This document shows positions 19,473 to 29,410 of a DNA stretch of 64,000 bases, piece after piece. The DNA comes from CAVWXT01 sp963759115 (GTDB lineage Bacteria; Planctomycetota; Planctomycetia; Pirellulales; Thermoguttaceae), in contig CAVWXT010000005.1 in NCBI GenBank assembly GCA_963759115.1, positions 2,418,001 through 2,482,000 of the forward strand, in the 5' to 3' direction. The notes under the pieces were generated by a model. It saw only the letters and a program-made list of their open reading frames with translations. It was not told where the DNA came from and did no database searches. A program made the translations under genes and the position numbers. Numbering within the stretch: position 1 is the stretch's first letter; every line of letters begins with the position of its first letter.

Positions 19473-20648
19473 CTACTCCGGCATCTTTTTCGGCACGTAC
19501 TCGTGCGGTCGCTTGCGGATCACCTTGGCCTCGATGATCTTGTCGGGCCGGGCGGGCTCCTTGTCCTTGTCGGGGTCGCGGCGCTGAATCTTGGCCAAGA
19601 CGTCCATGCCGCCCACCACGCGACCGAACACCGTGTGTACGCCGTCGAGTTGCTTGGTCGGCACAAAGGTGATGAAGAACTGCGACCCGCCGGAATCGGG
19701 GTCTCTCGACTTGGCCATGCTCAGGCTGCCGCGGAAGTGCAGGCGGTGGTCTGGTCTTTGGCATTCGTCGGGAATCGTGTAGCCCGGCCCGCCCGCGCCG
19801 GTTCCCAGCGGATCGCCGCCCTGGGCCATGAAACCGGGGAGCACGCGGTGGAACGTCAGTCCGTCATAGCGTCCCCGCTCGATGAGGTAGATGAAGTTCT
19901 TGACGGTGTTGGGGGCCTCGTTCTCGAACAGTTCCAGCTCGATATCGCCCTTGGGTCGCCCTTGGTTGTCTCCGATCTTCAACAAGACCCGGGGAAGGTC
20001 GTCCTGCTTGGCCTCACGCTCGCGGATTGCCTTCTCGGCGTCCCATGCCTTGCGGTAGTATTCCAGACTCTCCCGGTAGAGTTGGCCAACGGGGGCGAAC
20101 TTGTCTTCCTTGGGCGGCGAATCATAGTATCCGTCCTTCTTCGCCTGGCCGAGGTACTTCTCGGCGGCGTCGATATCGGAGACCGCAAAGGCGGCAATAC
20201 CTGCCCAATTGGCCAAGGCCTCCCCTCACATTTGTTCTCCATCAGCAACTTGCCGATCTCGGCGGCCGTGTCGAAATCGTCGTGCTGCATCTTCTGTCCC
20301 AACAACGGGACCAAGAAGTCGGACCAAGAACCTGTCGGCGTTGGGGGCCTCGGCGTATGCCTTCTTGGCCGCCTCAAGGAACTGCGGCTCCAGCTTCTCG
20401 CCTTTGGCCATCAATTCCTTCCATTGCAGTTGGATCTCCGCCCGCTTTTCGTCGTCGGCCAGGCGATACTTCACCTGCAAGGCGGCCAATTCACCCAACA
20501 CGGCATTCAATTCCGCATGCACGCGGTAGAACTTCTCGGCTTCGGGGCCAAGCTTGGGCGGTGCGGGCGGCGCCTGCTCGGCCGCCAAGGCCACCACCGG
20601 CAAGTGCAGCAGCAGAATCGTCAGGATCGCCACAATTCGGAGACGCAT
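19473..20648 (-). CDS. Secreted cyclophilin-type peptidyl-prolyl isomerase (frameshifted)
   Basis: Catalyses prolyl cis-trans isomerisation outside the cytoplasm. The N-terminus is a signal peptide (MRLRIVAILTILLLHLPVVA) followed by a helical domain of about 170 residues that spans two frame breaks (near 20330 and 20225). The C-terminal cyclophilin domain has FHRVLPGFMAQGGDP, GGSQFFITFVPTKQLDG and HTVFGRVVGGMDVL. The full-length protein would have about 390 residues. A helical N-terminal part plus cyclophilin is a common planctomycete layout. It is divergent from rsmD across a 109-bp gap, which must contain both promoters. Confidence 0.85.
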
Positions 20649-20757
20649 CGTTGAGTTCCTTGGGTCCTGTGAGGGGGCATCAGACCTTTCCGGCCCACGA
20701 AATCTACGGTACCATATTCCACGGCTTCGGGCAATTCGCAAGGTGGAGCACTGGTCC

Positions 20758-21390
20758 GTGGGGGGAAAACGTCATCCGACATCGTCCAGGGTCAAGGGCA
20801 CGCCGCGTCAGCCCCCCCAAACCATTGCCGGGCTGCGGATCATCGGGGGGCAATATCGCGGCCGGCGGCTGCACTATAGCGGCGAGATCCGCACGCGCCC
20901 CATGAAGGACCGTCTCCGCGAGACCGTCTTCAACCTCATCGGTCCCAGCATTCGGGGCAAACACGCGATCGACCTCTTCGCGGGCACCGGGGCACTGGCG
21001 CTGGAGTCGCTGAGCCGTGGGGCCGATCGGGCCACCCTGATCGAACAGCACCACCCCACCGCCAACATCATTCGCCAGAACGCGGCCGTGCTCGGCGTCG
21101 AGCGGCAAACCGAAATCGTCGCCGGCAACGTGTTCATCTGGTTCCAGCGCAAGCCGGTGCTTGGCCCAACGCCGTGGGCCGTGTTCTGCTCGCCGCCGTA
21201 CGATTTCTACGTCAATCGCGCCGACGAAATGATGGAAATGATCGCCGGGCTGATCCAGACCGCCCCCGTCGAGAGCGTCTTCGTGGTCGAGGCCGATGCG
21301 CGGTTTGATTTTCAGACATTGCCCGATCCGTCGGCGTGGGACGTCCGCTCGTACTTGCCGGCGGTGGTGGGAATCTACCGCAAGAGGTAA
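20758..21390 (+). CDS. rsmD: 16S rRNA (guanine(966)-N(2))-methyltransferase
   Basis: SAM-dependent RNA methyltransferase. Motifs: LRIIGGQYRGRRLHY, RTRPMKDRLRETVFNLI, the SAM-binding DLFAGTGALALESLSRGA, and the catalytic SPPYDF (NPPY-type). Length is about 210 residues from the GTG at 20758, which I chose because it is the first plausible start before the conserved region; later starts are possible. It stops six bases before the cupin gene. Confidence 0.9.
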   Translation: MGGKRHPTSSRVKGTPRQPPQTIAGLRIIGGQYRGRRLHYSGEIRTRPMKDRLRETVFNLIGPSIRGKHAIDLFAGTGALALESLSRGADRATLIEQHHPTANIIRQNAAVLGVERQTEIVAGNVFIWFQRKPVLGPTPWAVFCSPPYDFYVNRADEMMEMIAGLIQTAPVESVFVVEADARFDFQTLPDPSAWDVRSYLPAVVGIYRKR

Positions 21391-21395
21391 CGGCC

Positions 21396-21776
21396 ATGGA
21401 CATCCGCAATGTCAACCACGTGCCGGCTTTTGCCACCAAAGACGGCTCGGAGATTCGCGAGCTCCTGGCCCATCGCAACTCCTGCATCTGCCATCAGACG
21501 TTGGCCGAGGCGCGCCTGCCGGCCGGCGGTCACACGACACCCCATCATCACGTCCAGACCGAGGAGATCTACTACATCCTCGAAGGCCGCGGCCTGATGC
21601 GGGTGGGCGATGAAGTGGCGGCGGTGGGGCCCGGCGACGCCATTGCCATCCCGCCGGGCGTGTCGCACCAGATCACCAATGCGGGCAATGGCGTGCTCGA
21701 GTTCTTGTGCTGTTGCGCCCCCGGCTATGAGCACGACGATACTGCGCTGGATGGCGGGTTAGTGGCGAATGGCTAG
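21396..21776 (+). CDS. Cupin-domain protein
   Basis: A single small beta-barrel of 126 residues. Cupin motif 1 is HHHVQTEEIYYILEGRG, with the metal-binding His-His-Glu set. Motif 2 is PGDAIAIPPGVSHQITN. Likely cytosolic metal-dependent sugar or mannose-6-phosphate-isomerase-like binding; substrate unknown. It follows rsmD at six bases. Its stop codon lies inside a dispersed palindrome, so the last residues (GGLVANG) may have been contributed by that element. Confidence 0.83.
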   Translation: MDIRNVNHVPAFATKDGSEIRELLAHRNSCICHQTLAEARLPAGGHTTPHHHVQTEEIYYILEGRGLMRVGDEVAAVGPGDAIAIPPGVSHQITNAGNGVLEFLCCCAPGYEHDDTALDGGLVANG

Positions 21777-21868
21777 TGGTTAGTGGTCGGCCACATTTCG
21801 CATTCACCCCAGATTTCCTCGCCGTCCGTGTTTTACTAGCCACTAACCACTAGCCACTAACCACTATT
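21771..21868. repeat. Palindrome with TAGTGGTTAGTGG motif
   Basis: GGCTAGTGGTTAGTGG at the left pairs with two tandem copies of ACTAGCCACTAACCACT at the right. The left arm supplies the cupin stop codon. Placed after the rsmD-cupin pair, it could act as a transcription end. Confidence 0.75.
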
Positions 21869-21962
21869 CACTCTCCGTGGACTTCCTCCTTCCCGCGAAC
21901 CGATCTTACTCGATACCGGACGTTACGGATTTCCGGGCCGTACCAGATCGAGGGGATGAGCG

Positions 21963-24762
21963 ATGGACCAGCCGCGACGTGGATCTGCGTGGACCGTTCT
22001 GTGCATTCTGGCGTTCTTCGTGGTGTTGGGCATCGCCGCCCCCCGAATGTGGGAATCTGAGCCGCAGCACTCGACATGCACGGACCTTGCCGGAACTGCC
22101 CCGATTCCTCCCCCGAAATGCGCTCTGAGCGAGACGGCCCACCCGGTGTTCCCCGACGAAACCGCAGACGAAAAGGCGCCGTCGCTCCTTTCGCGCGCGG
22201 GGAAGAGGAGGATGAAGCGGTCGAGGGCATAAGCCCAGACAGCCGCACGGCTGCCTTGGCTGTTCCCCCGCAACCTGACCTTCCGCCAGCCAGCGATGAT
22301 CGGGACTCGCGGTCTCCATCGCCAGGAAGTGAAACCGGGAATCCGGTTGAAAGTCCTGCGGCCATCCAAGAGGCGGCGGCACGACCGTTGCCCCAGCAAG
22401 CGGAAGACGCTCACGCGAGTCTCCGTCGTCCCAACGGTGGAGATGATTTCGTCGGTGGTCGATGGCCCCCAACCGGTCGTCCCGGAGGGCAAAGTGGCCG
22501 CCGATGCGTCTGGGCGAATCGAGCCTGCGGCGGCGCCGATCGAACAACCGGCCGCCCCGCCCGAGTCGCCACAGCGGGTTCCGGAACGGGTGGCCAACAT
22601 TCCCTCGGCGGCCCGTGCGGTTCCACACGATGAACTCCAGCCGGCGGAAGCAGTTGTCGCACCCGACGCGACGCGCTCTCGTTCCAGCGTGTCCCCTTCC
22701 GAGAGTGCGTCGGCTCCGCGCCGCGCCGATGACTCATGGCGGGAGCCGGCAGCGCTGTTGGAGAGCCTGAAGGACTTGACCGCCGCAAAACCGACGAGCC
22801 AATGGGCGGCGGAGGTGGTGCGGCAGATTCGGGCGCTGGGACCTGCGCTCACCGGTGGGACGGCCGAGGCGGAGGATATTCTCGGGCGTCTTAAGGAGTT
22901 GGACCGCCAGGCGCCGGAACTGGCGAAGAAGGTCAGAGAAACGAACAAGGAACTTGCCCACAAGCTCGGTCAGGCCGGGTTCGCCTTGGGACGCCGGCTC
23001 GACGTGTGGCAGGAAGTTGTCCGGCTCGGCGCGCCGCAGTCGGCCGAGGCCAAGCCGCTGGCCGTCGATCGCGAGCGGCTCGCACTATGCCTGGCCGAGA
23101 TCGACGCGGCTACGGGCGATTCGGCCGAAGGCCAGGCCTGGCGCAATTACCTGCTGATCGACGCCCTGAAGGAGTCGTCCAGGCTGCCGTCAGCCGCGGA
23201 GGACGCCGTGGCGCGGCAAGTGGCCCGTGAGGCGTTGGTTCGGCTCACGCAGACTCCGCTGACGTCGCACCAACAGAAGTTCGTTTCCAGCGGGCCGGTG
23301 GCGGCGTTGCGGGCCGAGTTGCGGCGATGGGCGGCCGAACCCGTCGGCGCCGCGGCGGTGCTCCGCGACATCGAGGCGTACGAACGCATGGGCCTGCCCA
23401 GCGACGCCCGCAAATTGGCCCTCGATTGTCAATACCTCGCGATGGCGCCGGTCGAGGCGCGGCGTCAATTGGCCAATAGCGTCGACATGCACTATCGCAA
23501 CGCGAACCTTCGCATCGCGGTGACCGAGGAACTGCTCAACAAGCTCATTCCCGAGCGGAACCTGGAGTATGCCCCCGTGCGCGAGACGGTGCTGGGGCGT
23601 CCCGTGTGGGGCGAAAGCCTGATGGCCTCGGAAGTGGCGGTGCGGATGCTGCCCGATCCCACGCGCGTGCTGATGGCGCTGGTGGTCACCGGCGAGATCG
23701 CGGCCATGACCACCGCCGATGCCGGCCCGGCCCGCTTCCACAACGACAGCGAGTCGTCGTACACCGCCTGGAAGCCGCATCGAAATCGACATGGATGCCA
23801 TCCATCTGTGGCAGGCCGAGGCGGAGGTGTACAACGAGACCCGGCTGCGCGGCGTGGAGACTCCCTTGGACGGCGTTCCCGTGCTCGGCGGGTTCGCCAA
23901 GAGTCTGGCCAAATCGCAGTTGGAGCAGAGCAAGGCGGCGGCTACCCGCGAGTTGAAGGAGAAGATCGCGTCCCAGGCGCGCGAACGTCTCGACACCGAG
24001 GCCCGCGAGCGTTTTGCCGAAGTCGTGAAACGCGTGAACGAACGGGTGTTCGATCCGTTGAACACCTTGTCGCTCGACCCCCAAATGATTGCGGCCGAAA
24101 CCACCGAAAAACGGTTCACGATGCGGTTGCGGGTAGCCGGGCGAAGATCAGTTGGGCGGCCACACGGCCCGGCCAGAAGCGCCTGCCGACAGCCTGGCGA
24201 GCGTGCAGATCCACGAATCGGTGATCAACAACGGCATCCAGCGGCTGTAGTTGAACGGCCGCACGTTCACCGTGCCCGAACTATCGGCGCACGTCGCGGA
24301 ACGGCTGAATCGCCCCGCCACGTGGTCGGTCGACCCCGACCAGGCCGACGTGAAGATCACCTTCGCCGAAAAGGACGCCGTGGTGGTCCGCTGCCAGGGC
24401 GGCCGCGTGGCGATCGACGCTGTCGATCGCGCGGCTCGGCAAAGGCCGGCAAAGCTGGAAGAAGTTCCAGATTCGCGCGTTCTATCGGCCGGAGGTCAAG
24501 GGACGCTCGGCCGAACTGGTCCGCGACGGCGTGATCCAGTTGCTCGGTCCCGCGGGCGCAGATCGCCTTGCGGGGGATCTTCTCGCACGTCTTCTCGGAG
24601 AACAAGCCCTGGGCACTCATCCCGGAGCAGATCGTCAAGGAGAAGAAACTCGGCGAGGCGGCGATCACGCAATTCGTGATCGACGACGGCTGGATCGGCC
24701 TTGCGTTGGGTCCGCGACCGGTGGTCACCAGCGAGGCCCGCCGGCAACGCTGGGGAATGTGA
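21963..24762 (+). CDS. Large planctomycete-type hypothetical protein, multiply broken
   Basis: Starts with a membrane-anchored N-terminus (WTVLCILAFFVVLGIAA) and a Pro/Ala-rich linker, then a helical central region (22740-23400). A conserved C-terminal part follows: RFHNDSESSYTA, ETPLDGVPVLGGFAKSLAKS, TEKRFTMRLRVAG and, in other frames, SLASVQIHESVINN, GRTFTVPELSAHVAERL and FYRPEVKGRSAELVRDG. The fragments occur in the order expected of one protein of about 930 residues. There are at least four frame changes (near 22220, 23780, 24140 and 24430-24540) and one in-frame TAG (24248-24250). So much damage makes a true pseudogene more likely here than elsewhere. Function unknown. Confidence 0.6.
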
Positions 24763-25246
24763 ATCGGGGTGAGGGCAGCCCGGGGCGACGTTCTCGTGTT
24801 GTTGGTCAACAAGCTTGGAATTTTCCAAAGCGGCCAACGAGTAAGACGCGGCGGGAGAAATGACGGACGCCTCCCGGCAAAGCTCACGCAAAGGCACAAA
24901 GGCGCAAAGACGCAAAAGACAAGCAAGAACCGTGTGCGACGGGGGCCTATTCGACACGAAATGGCGGCCCTGTGGAAATGCGTCATGGTTGCCAAGCCTT
25001 CAAATCTCCGCGCCTTTGCGACTTTGCGTGCGTCCTTTCCTCCCTATTAACCGCATTCTGCCGTTTCGACCGCGTCTCGTGCGGATCTCGCGGCGGGAGC
25101 GTGTCACGTTGAGATAGTGTACATAAGTCCTTGCTTCGCGTCAACGGGAGAATTGTGCCAGTGTGCCGGGCCACCGGAACGTGGGAACCAAGGGCCTTTC
25201 TCGCCAACGCGATCCATCGACAACTTGCCGATCTTCTCAATACAAC
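24763..25246. repeat. Intergenic region with palindrome (24883-25033)
   Basis: ACGCAAAGGCACAAAGGCGC with further GCAAAGACGC pairs with CCGCGCCTTTGCGACTTTGC about 85 bp downstream. The gap lies between the broken secreted protein and the convergent end of hsdS. Nothing else is recognised. Confidence 0.75.
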
Positions 25247-26455
25247 CTACAGATCCCCCTTGAAGGCTTTGTCGAGCACGGAGGGCAGCAGGGCGTCGAG
25301 TTCGGCGGCAGAGTGGGCCTGCAATGCCTTCAGCGCGTCCACCTTCGCCTGCAAGGTGGCAATGGTTGCCACAAGCCGACGTTGTTCTGGTTTCGGTGGG
25401 ACGGGGAGCCGCGCCGCGTTGAGGCGGCCGATACTCACGTTGTACTGCCCGGCCGTTGTTCGTGCGAAATCAAACAGTTGACCACTTGCCCGCAGATGTC
25501 GAAGGGCAAGTTGAAGGTAGTCGGGTTCGACTTGCTCTCGGTCGCAGCGCAGGCGTATTAGATACGAGGCGAACGCATGGGACTCGGGCAGAGGCGGGAC
25601 AACGGCGCAACGACCGACAAGGCCGGCACTGCCATTCGTCCTCACGACGAGAATGTCGCCCTCTTTGAGGTTCACTTTTGCGGCTTCTGGGTCGGGAAGC
25701 ACTGCGTACTTGAGGCCAGTGAGGTCGACCTTCTCCGAGACGACATTTGGGATTCGCAGAACTGGAATGGCATCATGGCGACGGTCAGCATGGCACTTCT
25801 CGGACGTGCCGTAACCTGCGTCGGTCAACACGGACTCCAGTTGTCGAGCCCCGTAGCGGGTTTCAAGGCTGGCGAGAGCGTATCGCAATTCACTGCTGAC
25901 TACAGAGTCTGCTTCCTGGCCGCTGTTCCGCCGTAGCCTCCGCGCCTCTTCGATCTTCGCCGCCAGTTCTTCGACCTTCGCCACAATCCGGCGCTGTTCG
26001 GGAAGCGGGGGAAGGGGAATCGCCATTCTGAGCAACATCGCCTCTTTGAGCCGGTTCCGGCTCGTCGGAGTTCCGCCCGAGCTTAATCCGAGTGCTTCGG
26101 TCCAGGCCGAGGTCCGGCTGAAGTTGTGAAGGATAAAACCGGGCTCCAGTCGTTCCCGATCAATCGCGAAGCATGGGAACTCGTTGGACACGTAGCAGCC
26201 GTGGTTCGCCGCCGTAGCCAATGCAAATGAACCCTTCCATGCAAACAGGCGGTTGTAAACGAAATCACCTTCCTCCACCCGGTACACCTTGGAGGCCGCA
26301 ATCTCTGAACCGTACTTGGTTTCCTTGGTGTAGAGACCCTTCGCGTACCAGTGGGCACCCAAGATGTCGTACCGCCGATCGGGGGCAACCGACTCTGCCC
26401 GGCTGACCGGCAAGAGCAAATCCCCCAGCGGCACCATCGGCCAACCTTGGCTCAT
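25247..26455 (-). CDS. hsdS: Type I restriction-modification specificity subunit
   Basis: Determines the DNA target of the type I complex. Two target-recognition domains are separated by the canonical repeats PLPPLPEQRRIVAKVEELAA (about residues 146-165) and PVPPKPEQRRLVATIATLQ near the C-terminus, each followed by a helical spacer. 402 residues, intact. The start overlaps the stop of the ORF6N gene as ATGA. Last gene of a five-gene operon read leftward. Confidence 0.95.
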   Translation of the reverse strand: MSQGWPMVPLGDLLLPVSRAESVAPDRRYDILGAHWYAKGLYTKETKYGSEIAASKVYRVEEGDFVYNRLFAWKGSFALATAANHGCYVSNEFPCFAIDRERLEPGFILHNFSRTSAWTEALGLSSGGTPTSRNRLKEAMLLRMAIPLPPLPEQRRIVAKVEELAAKIEEARRLRRNSGQEADSVVSSELRYALASLETRYGARQLESVLTDAGYGTSEKCHADRRHDAIPVLRIPNVVSEKVDLTGLKYAVLPDPEAAKVNLKEGDILVVRTNGSAGLVGRCAVVPPLPESHAFASYLIRLRCDREQVEPDYLQLALRHLRASGQLFDFARTTAGQYNVSIGRLNAARLPVPPKPEQRRLVATIATLQAKVDALKALQAHSAAELDALLPSVLDKAFKGDL

Positions 26456-26991
26456 TTTCGGCCCTCCGGCTTGGTGTGAAAGCCGATCGGGCGTTGCGGC
26501 GGGCGCGGCGGGGGGGACGTCAATTGGCGAATGGCGTCGAAGACAATTCGGAACTGGGCATCGTACTTGCCTTCCAGGGCCTCAAGTTTCCGCGCCAGGT
26601 CGCTGTGAGACGCCAAAATCTGCCGCAGACGCACGAACGACCGCATGATCTCGATATTCACGGCCACCGCGCGGGCACTGCGCAACACACTCGACAGCAT
26701 GGCCACGCCCTCCTCGGTAAAGGCGTAAGGTTTTCGGCGGACCCCCATTTTGGCCGCTGGATTGGATGTCACAATTTGTGACCTCCAATTCTCGAATTCC
26801 TCGTCCGTAAGCTGGAACATGAAATCTCTGGGGAAGCGGTCGCGGTTTCGCCTGACAGCCTGGTTGAGAATCTTGGTTTCCACCTCGTATAAGGCGGCCA
26901 GATCCCGATCCAATATGACCTTTTGGCCGCGAAGAAGCAGAATTGCCCGCTCAATCCGTTGGGTGGGAATCAGGGAGGTCTTCTTGCTCAC
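26452..26991 (-). CDS. ORF6N (KilA-N-related) domain protein inside the hsd operon
   Basis: A 179-residue protein with the ORF6N core LLRGQKVILDRDLAALYEVE, LNQAVRRNRDRFPRDFMFQL and KPYAFTEEGVAMLSSVLRS, a DNA-binding fold also common in phages. The C-terminus is helical and Pro-rich. The start is GTG at 26991, overlapping the hsdM stop (GTGA); a longer reading starting in hsdM is an artefact of a frame break. Its position between hsdM and hsdS, with overlaps on both sides, suggests regulation or accessory function of the restriction system. Confidence 0.88.
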   Translation of the reverse strand: MSKKTSLIPTQRIERAILLLRGQKVILDRDLAALYEVETKILNQAVRRNRDRFPRDFMFQLTDEEFENWRSQIVTSNPAAKMGVRRKPYAFTEEGVAMLSSVLRSARAVAVNIEIMRSFVRLRQILASHSDLARKLEALEGKYDAQFRIVFDAIRQLTSPPPRPPQRPIGFHTKPEGRK

Positions 26992-28598
26992 ATTGCCACC
27001 CCCTTCCTCAGCACGGCCCGCACTTGGCCCATGATCTCGATGATCCGCCGTCTCCTTCGCCAAAATGTCCTCGACCAGTTGCTCCGGCGGCAGGTGTTCC
27101 AGGGCCTCGGCTGCGTTGGGGTTCTTGATGTCGAGATTGACCGACAACAGGTTCCCGTCGTCATCCCGCTTGATGACCTCGGAAGCCTTGACCTTCCACG
27201 CCCGGCCGTTCTCCTTCCGCTTCTTCCACCACGCCAGGCACTCGGCGAACTCCTCGTACTGGATGGGCTTGGTCTTGCTGTAGTTCTTCCGCCCCTCGGG
27301 CAGCGGCATCTCGTAGTACCAGATGCACTTGGTCGGGCCCGAGCGGTCGAAGAACAGCAGGTTCGTCGGGATGCTCGTGTAGGGGGCGAAGACGCCGTTG
27401 GGCAGGCGGACGATCGTGTGCAGGTTGAACTCTTCGAGCAATTGGGCCTTGATGCGGGCACACACGCCGTCGCCGAACAGCGTGCCGTTGGGCACGACCA
27501 CGGCAGCGCGGCCGGGACGCAGTCAAGCCCTCAGCCCCTCTCCCGATTGGACGACGGGAGGTTGGGACGCCGGAGCTTTCGCATGATGAGTTGCAGGAAC
27601 AGCAGCGCGGTTTCGGCCGTCTGCTTGTCCTCGGGGAAGTTGCCCAGGATGCCGCGTTCCTCCTCGCCGCCGAAGGGCGGATTGGTCAGGATCACGTCCA
27701 CCCGGTCGCGGTCGCCGATCTCGTTGAGCGGGAACCGCAGGCTGTTCTCGGGGTCGATCTGCGGGCTTTCCAGCCCGTGCAGCAGCAGGTTCATCTGGCC
27801 CAGCAGGTAGGGCAGCGGCTTCGCCTCGCCGCCGAAGATGCTCTGCTCCTGAAGAACCTTGCGGTCCTGGACCGTCTTGCACTGCTTGGCCAGGTGGTTG
27901 TACGTCTCGACCAGGAAGCCGGCCGTGCCGCAGGCGGGGTCCAAGACGGTCTCGCCCAGCTGCGGGTCGATCACGTCGACCATGAACCGCACCACGGCCC
28001 GGGGCGTGTAGAACTCGCCGTTGTCGCCGGCCGCGTCGCGCATCTCCTTGAGCATCGACTCGTAGAGCGAGCCAAGCGTAAAGAGTTCCTCCTGGGCGGT
28101 GAAGTGGATGCCGTCGACCTTGTTGATGACATCGCGGAGAAGGTAGCCGGAGGTCATGCGGTTGATGACGCCCTGAAAGACCGTGGCGATGACGGTGCGC
28201 CGGTCGCCGCGTCCGTTGGCGGCCCGCAGCGAGCGGAGGTAGGCGAAGAGGCCCGGCCCCTTTTTGCCATCGGGCCGGGCGGCCTCTTCCTGGTTGATGA
28301 AGGCCAGCAGTTCCGGGCCGGTGATGCCCTCTTCGTTGGCGGCCCAATCGCGCCAGCGGTACGGCGGCTCGATGGCCGGGCGGTACTTCTTGCGTCCCAG
28401 CTTGGCCCGGCTCTCCTCGATCTGTTCCATGTCGTCGAGGAACTTGAGGAACATGATCCAGGTGAGCATCGGCAGCCGGTCCAAGTCGCCGGAGAGCCCC
28501 TTATCCTTCCGCATAATGTCGCGGGCGGACTTTATCAGGCTGCCGAGTTGCTGGGTGGTAGTTGGGGCAGTGGGAGCGGCCTTTTCGTTCTTGCGCAT
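26988..28598 (-). CDS. hsdM: Type I restriction-modification DNA methyltransferase subunit (interrupted)
   Basis: N6-adenine methyltransferase. HsdM N-domain: LGSLIKSARDIMRKDKGL and MLTWIMFLKFLDDMEQ. Motif I region: GEFYTPRAVVRFM and VLDPACGTAGFLVE. Catalytic motif: VILTNPPFGG. The reading frame is lost at about 27522-27569, where a GC-rich palindromic segment with CCCCTCTCCCGATTGG and a stop codon has been inserted. The protein resumes as VVVPNGTLFGDGVCARIKAQ. A further one-base shift near 27030 precedes the end IIEIMGQVRAVLRKG. The start at 28598 has AAGGCAGG upstream; an open frame continuing upstream of it belongs to the preceding gene. Confidence 0.9.
27522..27569. repeat. Palindromic remnant inside hsdM
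   Basis: CCCTCAGCCCCTCTCCCGAT followed by a GGGAGG arm interrupts a conserved methyltransferase sequence. The CCCTCA...CCTCTCCC pattern matches the 129-bp element at 42424 inside the other methyltransferase gene. Confidence 0.6.
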
Positions 28599-28609
28599 AG
28601 CATCCTGCC

Positions 28610-29398
28610 TTATGAAAATCACCACGTACTGAGCGTCCGGCGCAGCCTCTTCAGGTGGCTCTTCCGAGCGGACGATGTGCAGGTTGATGTTGTTCAGATT
28701 TGCCAAAAGCCAATCCACTCCAGCATCAGTAATCTTGCATACTGTGAAGGGGTCCCCATTGGGGTCCGATTGTACGTCGAGCGTCACGAACCCTTTTCGA
28801 CGAAGGGACTGGATTGCCAGCCCGGCCGCAAGTTCGGTGAAGCCAGCCTTTTTCATGGCCTGTTTTGCTTGCCACTCGGAGACGCCGCCAGGGTCGAGTT
28901 CGCTGCCAATGAGGGCAAGGGTGGTATATTCATGCGGCGAGAGCCCTTCTGTTGTCGTAACAGGCTCCAGGGAGTCGATGGTGGCGATTGACCGTTCCCT
29001 TGCCAATGTCGCTTGCAGACGTTCGGTGATAGCCTCCCCAAGCTTCTTAAAATCCTACTGGAACCGACCTTATATTCGATGATTGTCCGGTGCCTAACGT
29101 CAAACGGAAACGCGGTCGTGCGCTCCTCCGAACAAACGAGGCAGACAGGTTTCCCACTGGCAATGGCGTATCCAAGCTCGAACCACACGTTCGGGTTGTC
29201 AGTTGTGATTTCGGCAAAACAGATGTCGGCGCCCGCTATCCCTTTCTCGATTTCTTCGACGGGAATGGTGACCCCTGGATCACGGTCGACCCGGTAGGGC
29301 TCCAATTCTGCGGCTTTGATCGCCGGCCCAAACACGTCATCAAACCGCTTGTCGAATTTGTCACGGTCGAATGGCTGCATGACAAAGCATAAGGCCAT
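28610..29398 (-). CDS. Nucleoside-deoxyribosyltransferase/TIR-like protein with C-terminal winged helix, in the hsd operon
   Basis: The N-terminal 110 residues read CFVMQPFDRDKFDKRFDDVF, RVDRDPGVTIPVEEIEKGI, ADICFAEITTDNPNVWFELG, then YAIASGKPVCLVCSEE, the Rossmann-like fold shared by NDT enzymes and TIR-like effectors; the Glu of WFELGY is the expected nucleophile. After a frame break near 29050 about 130 residues of winged-helix character follow (SEWQAKQAMKKAGFTELAAG, LRRKGFVTL). The probable end is the TAA at 28610-28612 after a T-run; as read, the frame runs on into hsdM. It begins 12 bp after hsdR. A nucleotide- or NAD-cleaving effector is an inference. Confidence 0.72.
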
Positions 29399-29410
29399 AG
29401 GTAACGCCTT

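Noticed and set aside
26452..27501. Apparent fusion of the HsdM C-terminus to the ORF6N protein
   Set aside because: The join arises from a one-base shift near 27030. The other frame gives the normal HsdM end and a GTGA stop/start overlap.
27531..29006. Apparent fusion of the winged-helix end of the NDT/TIR-like protein to HsdM
   Set aside because: HsdM has its own ATG with ribosome-binding site at 28598, and a one-base change in the T-run before it would give the preceding gene a TAA stop. Treated as two genes.
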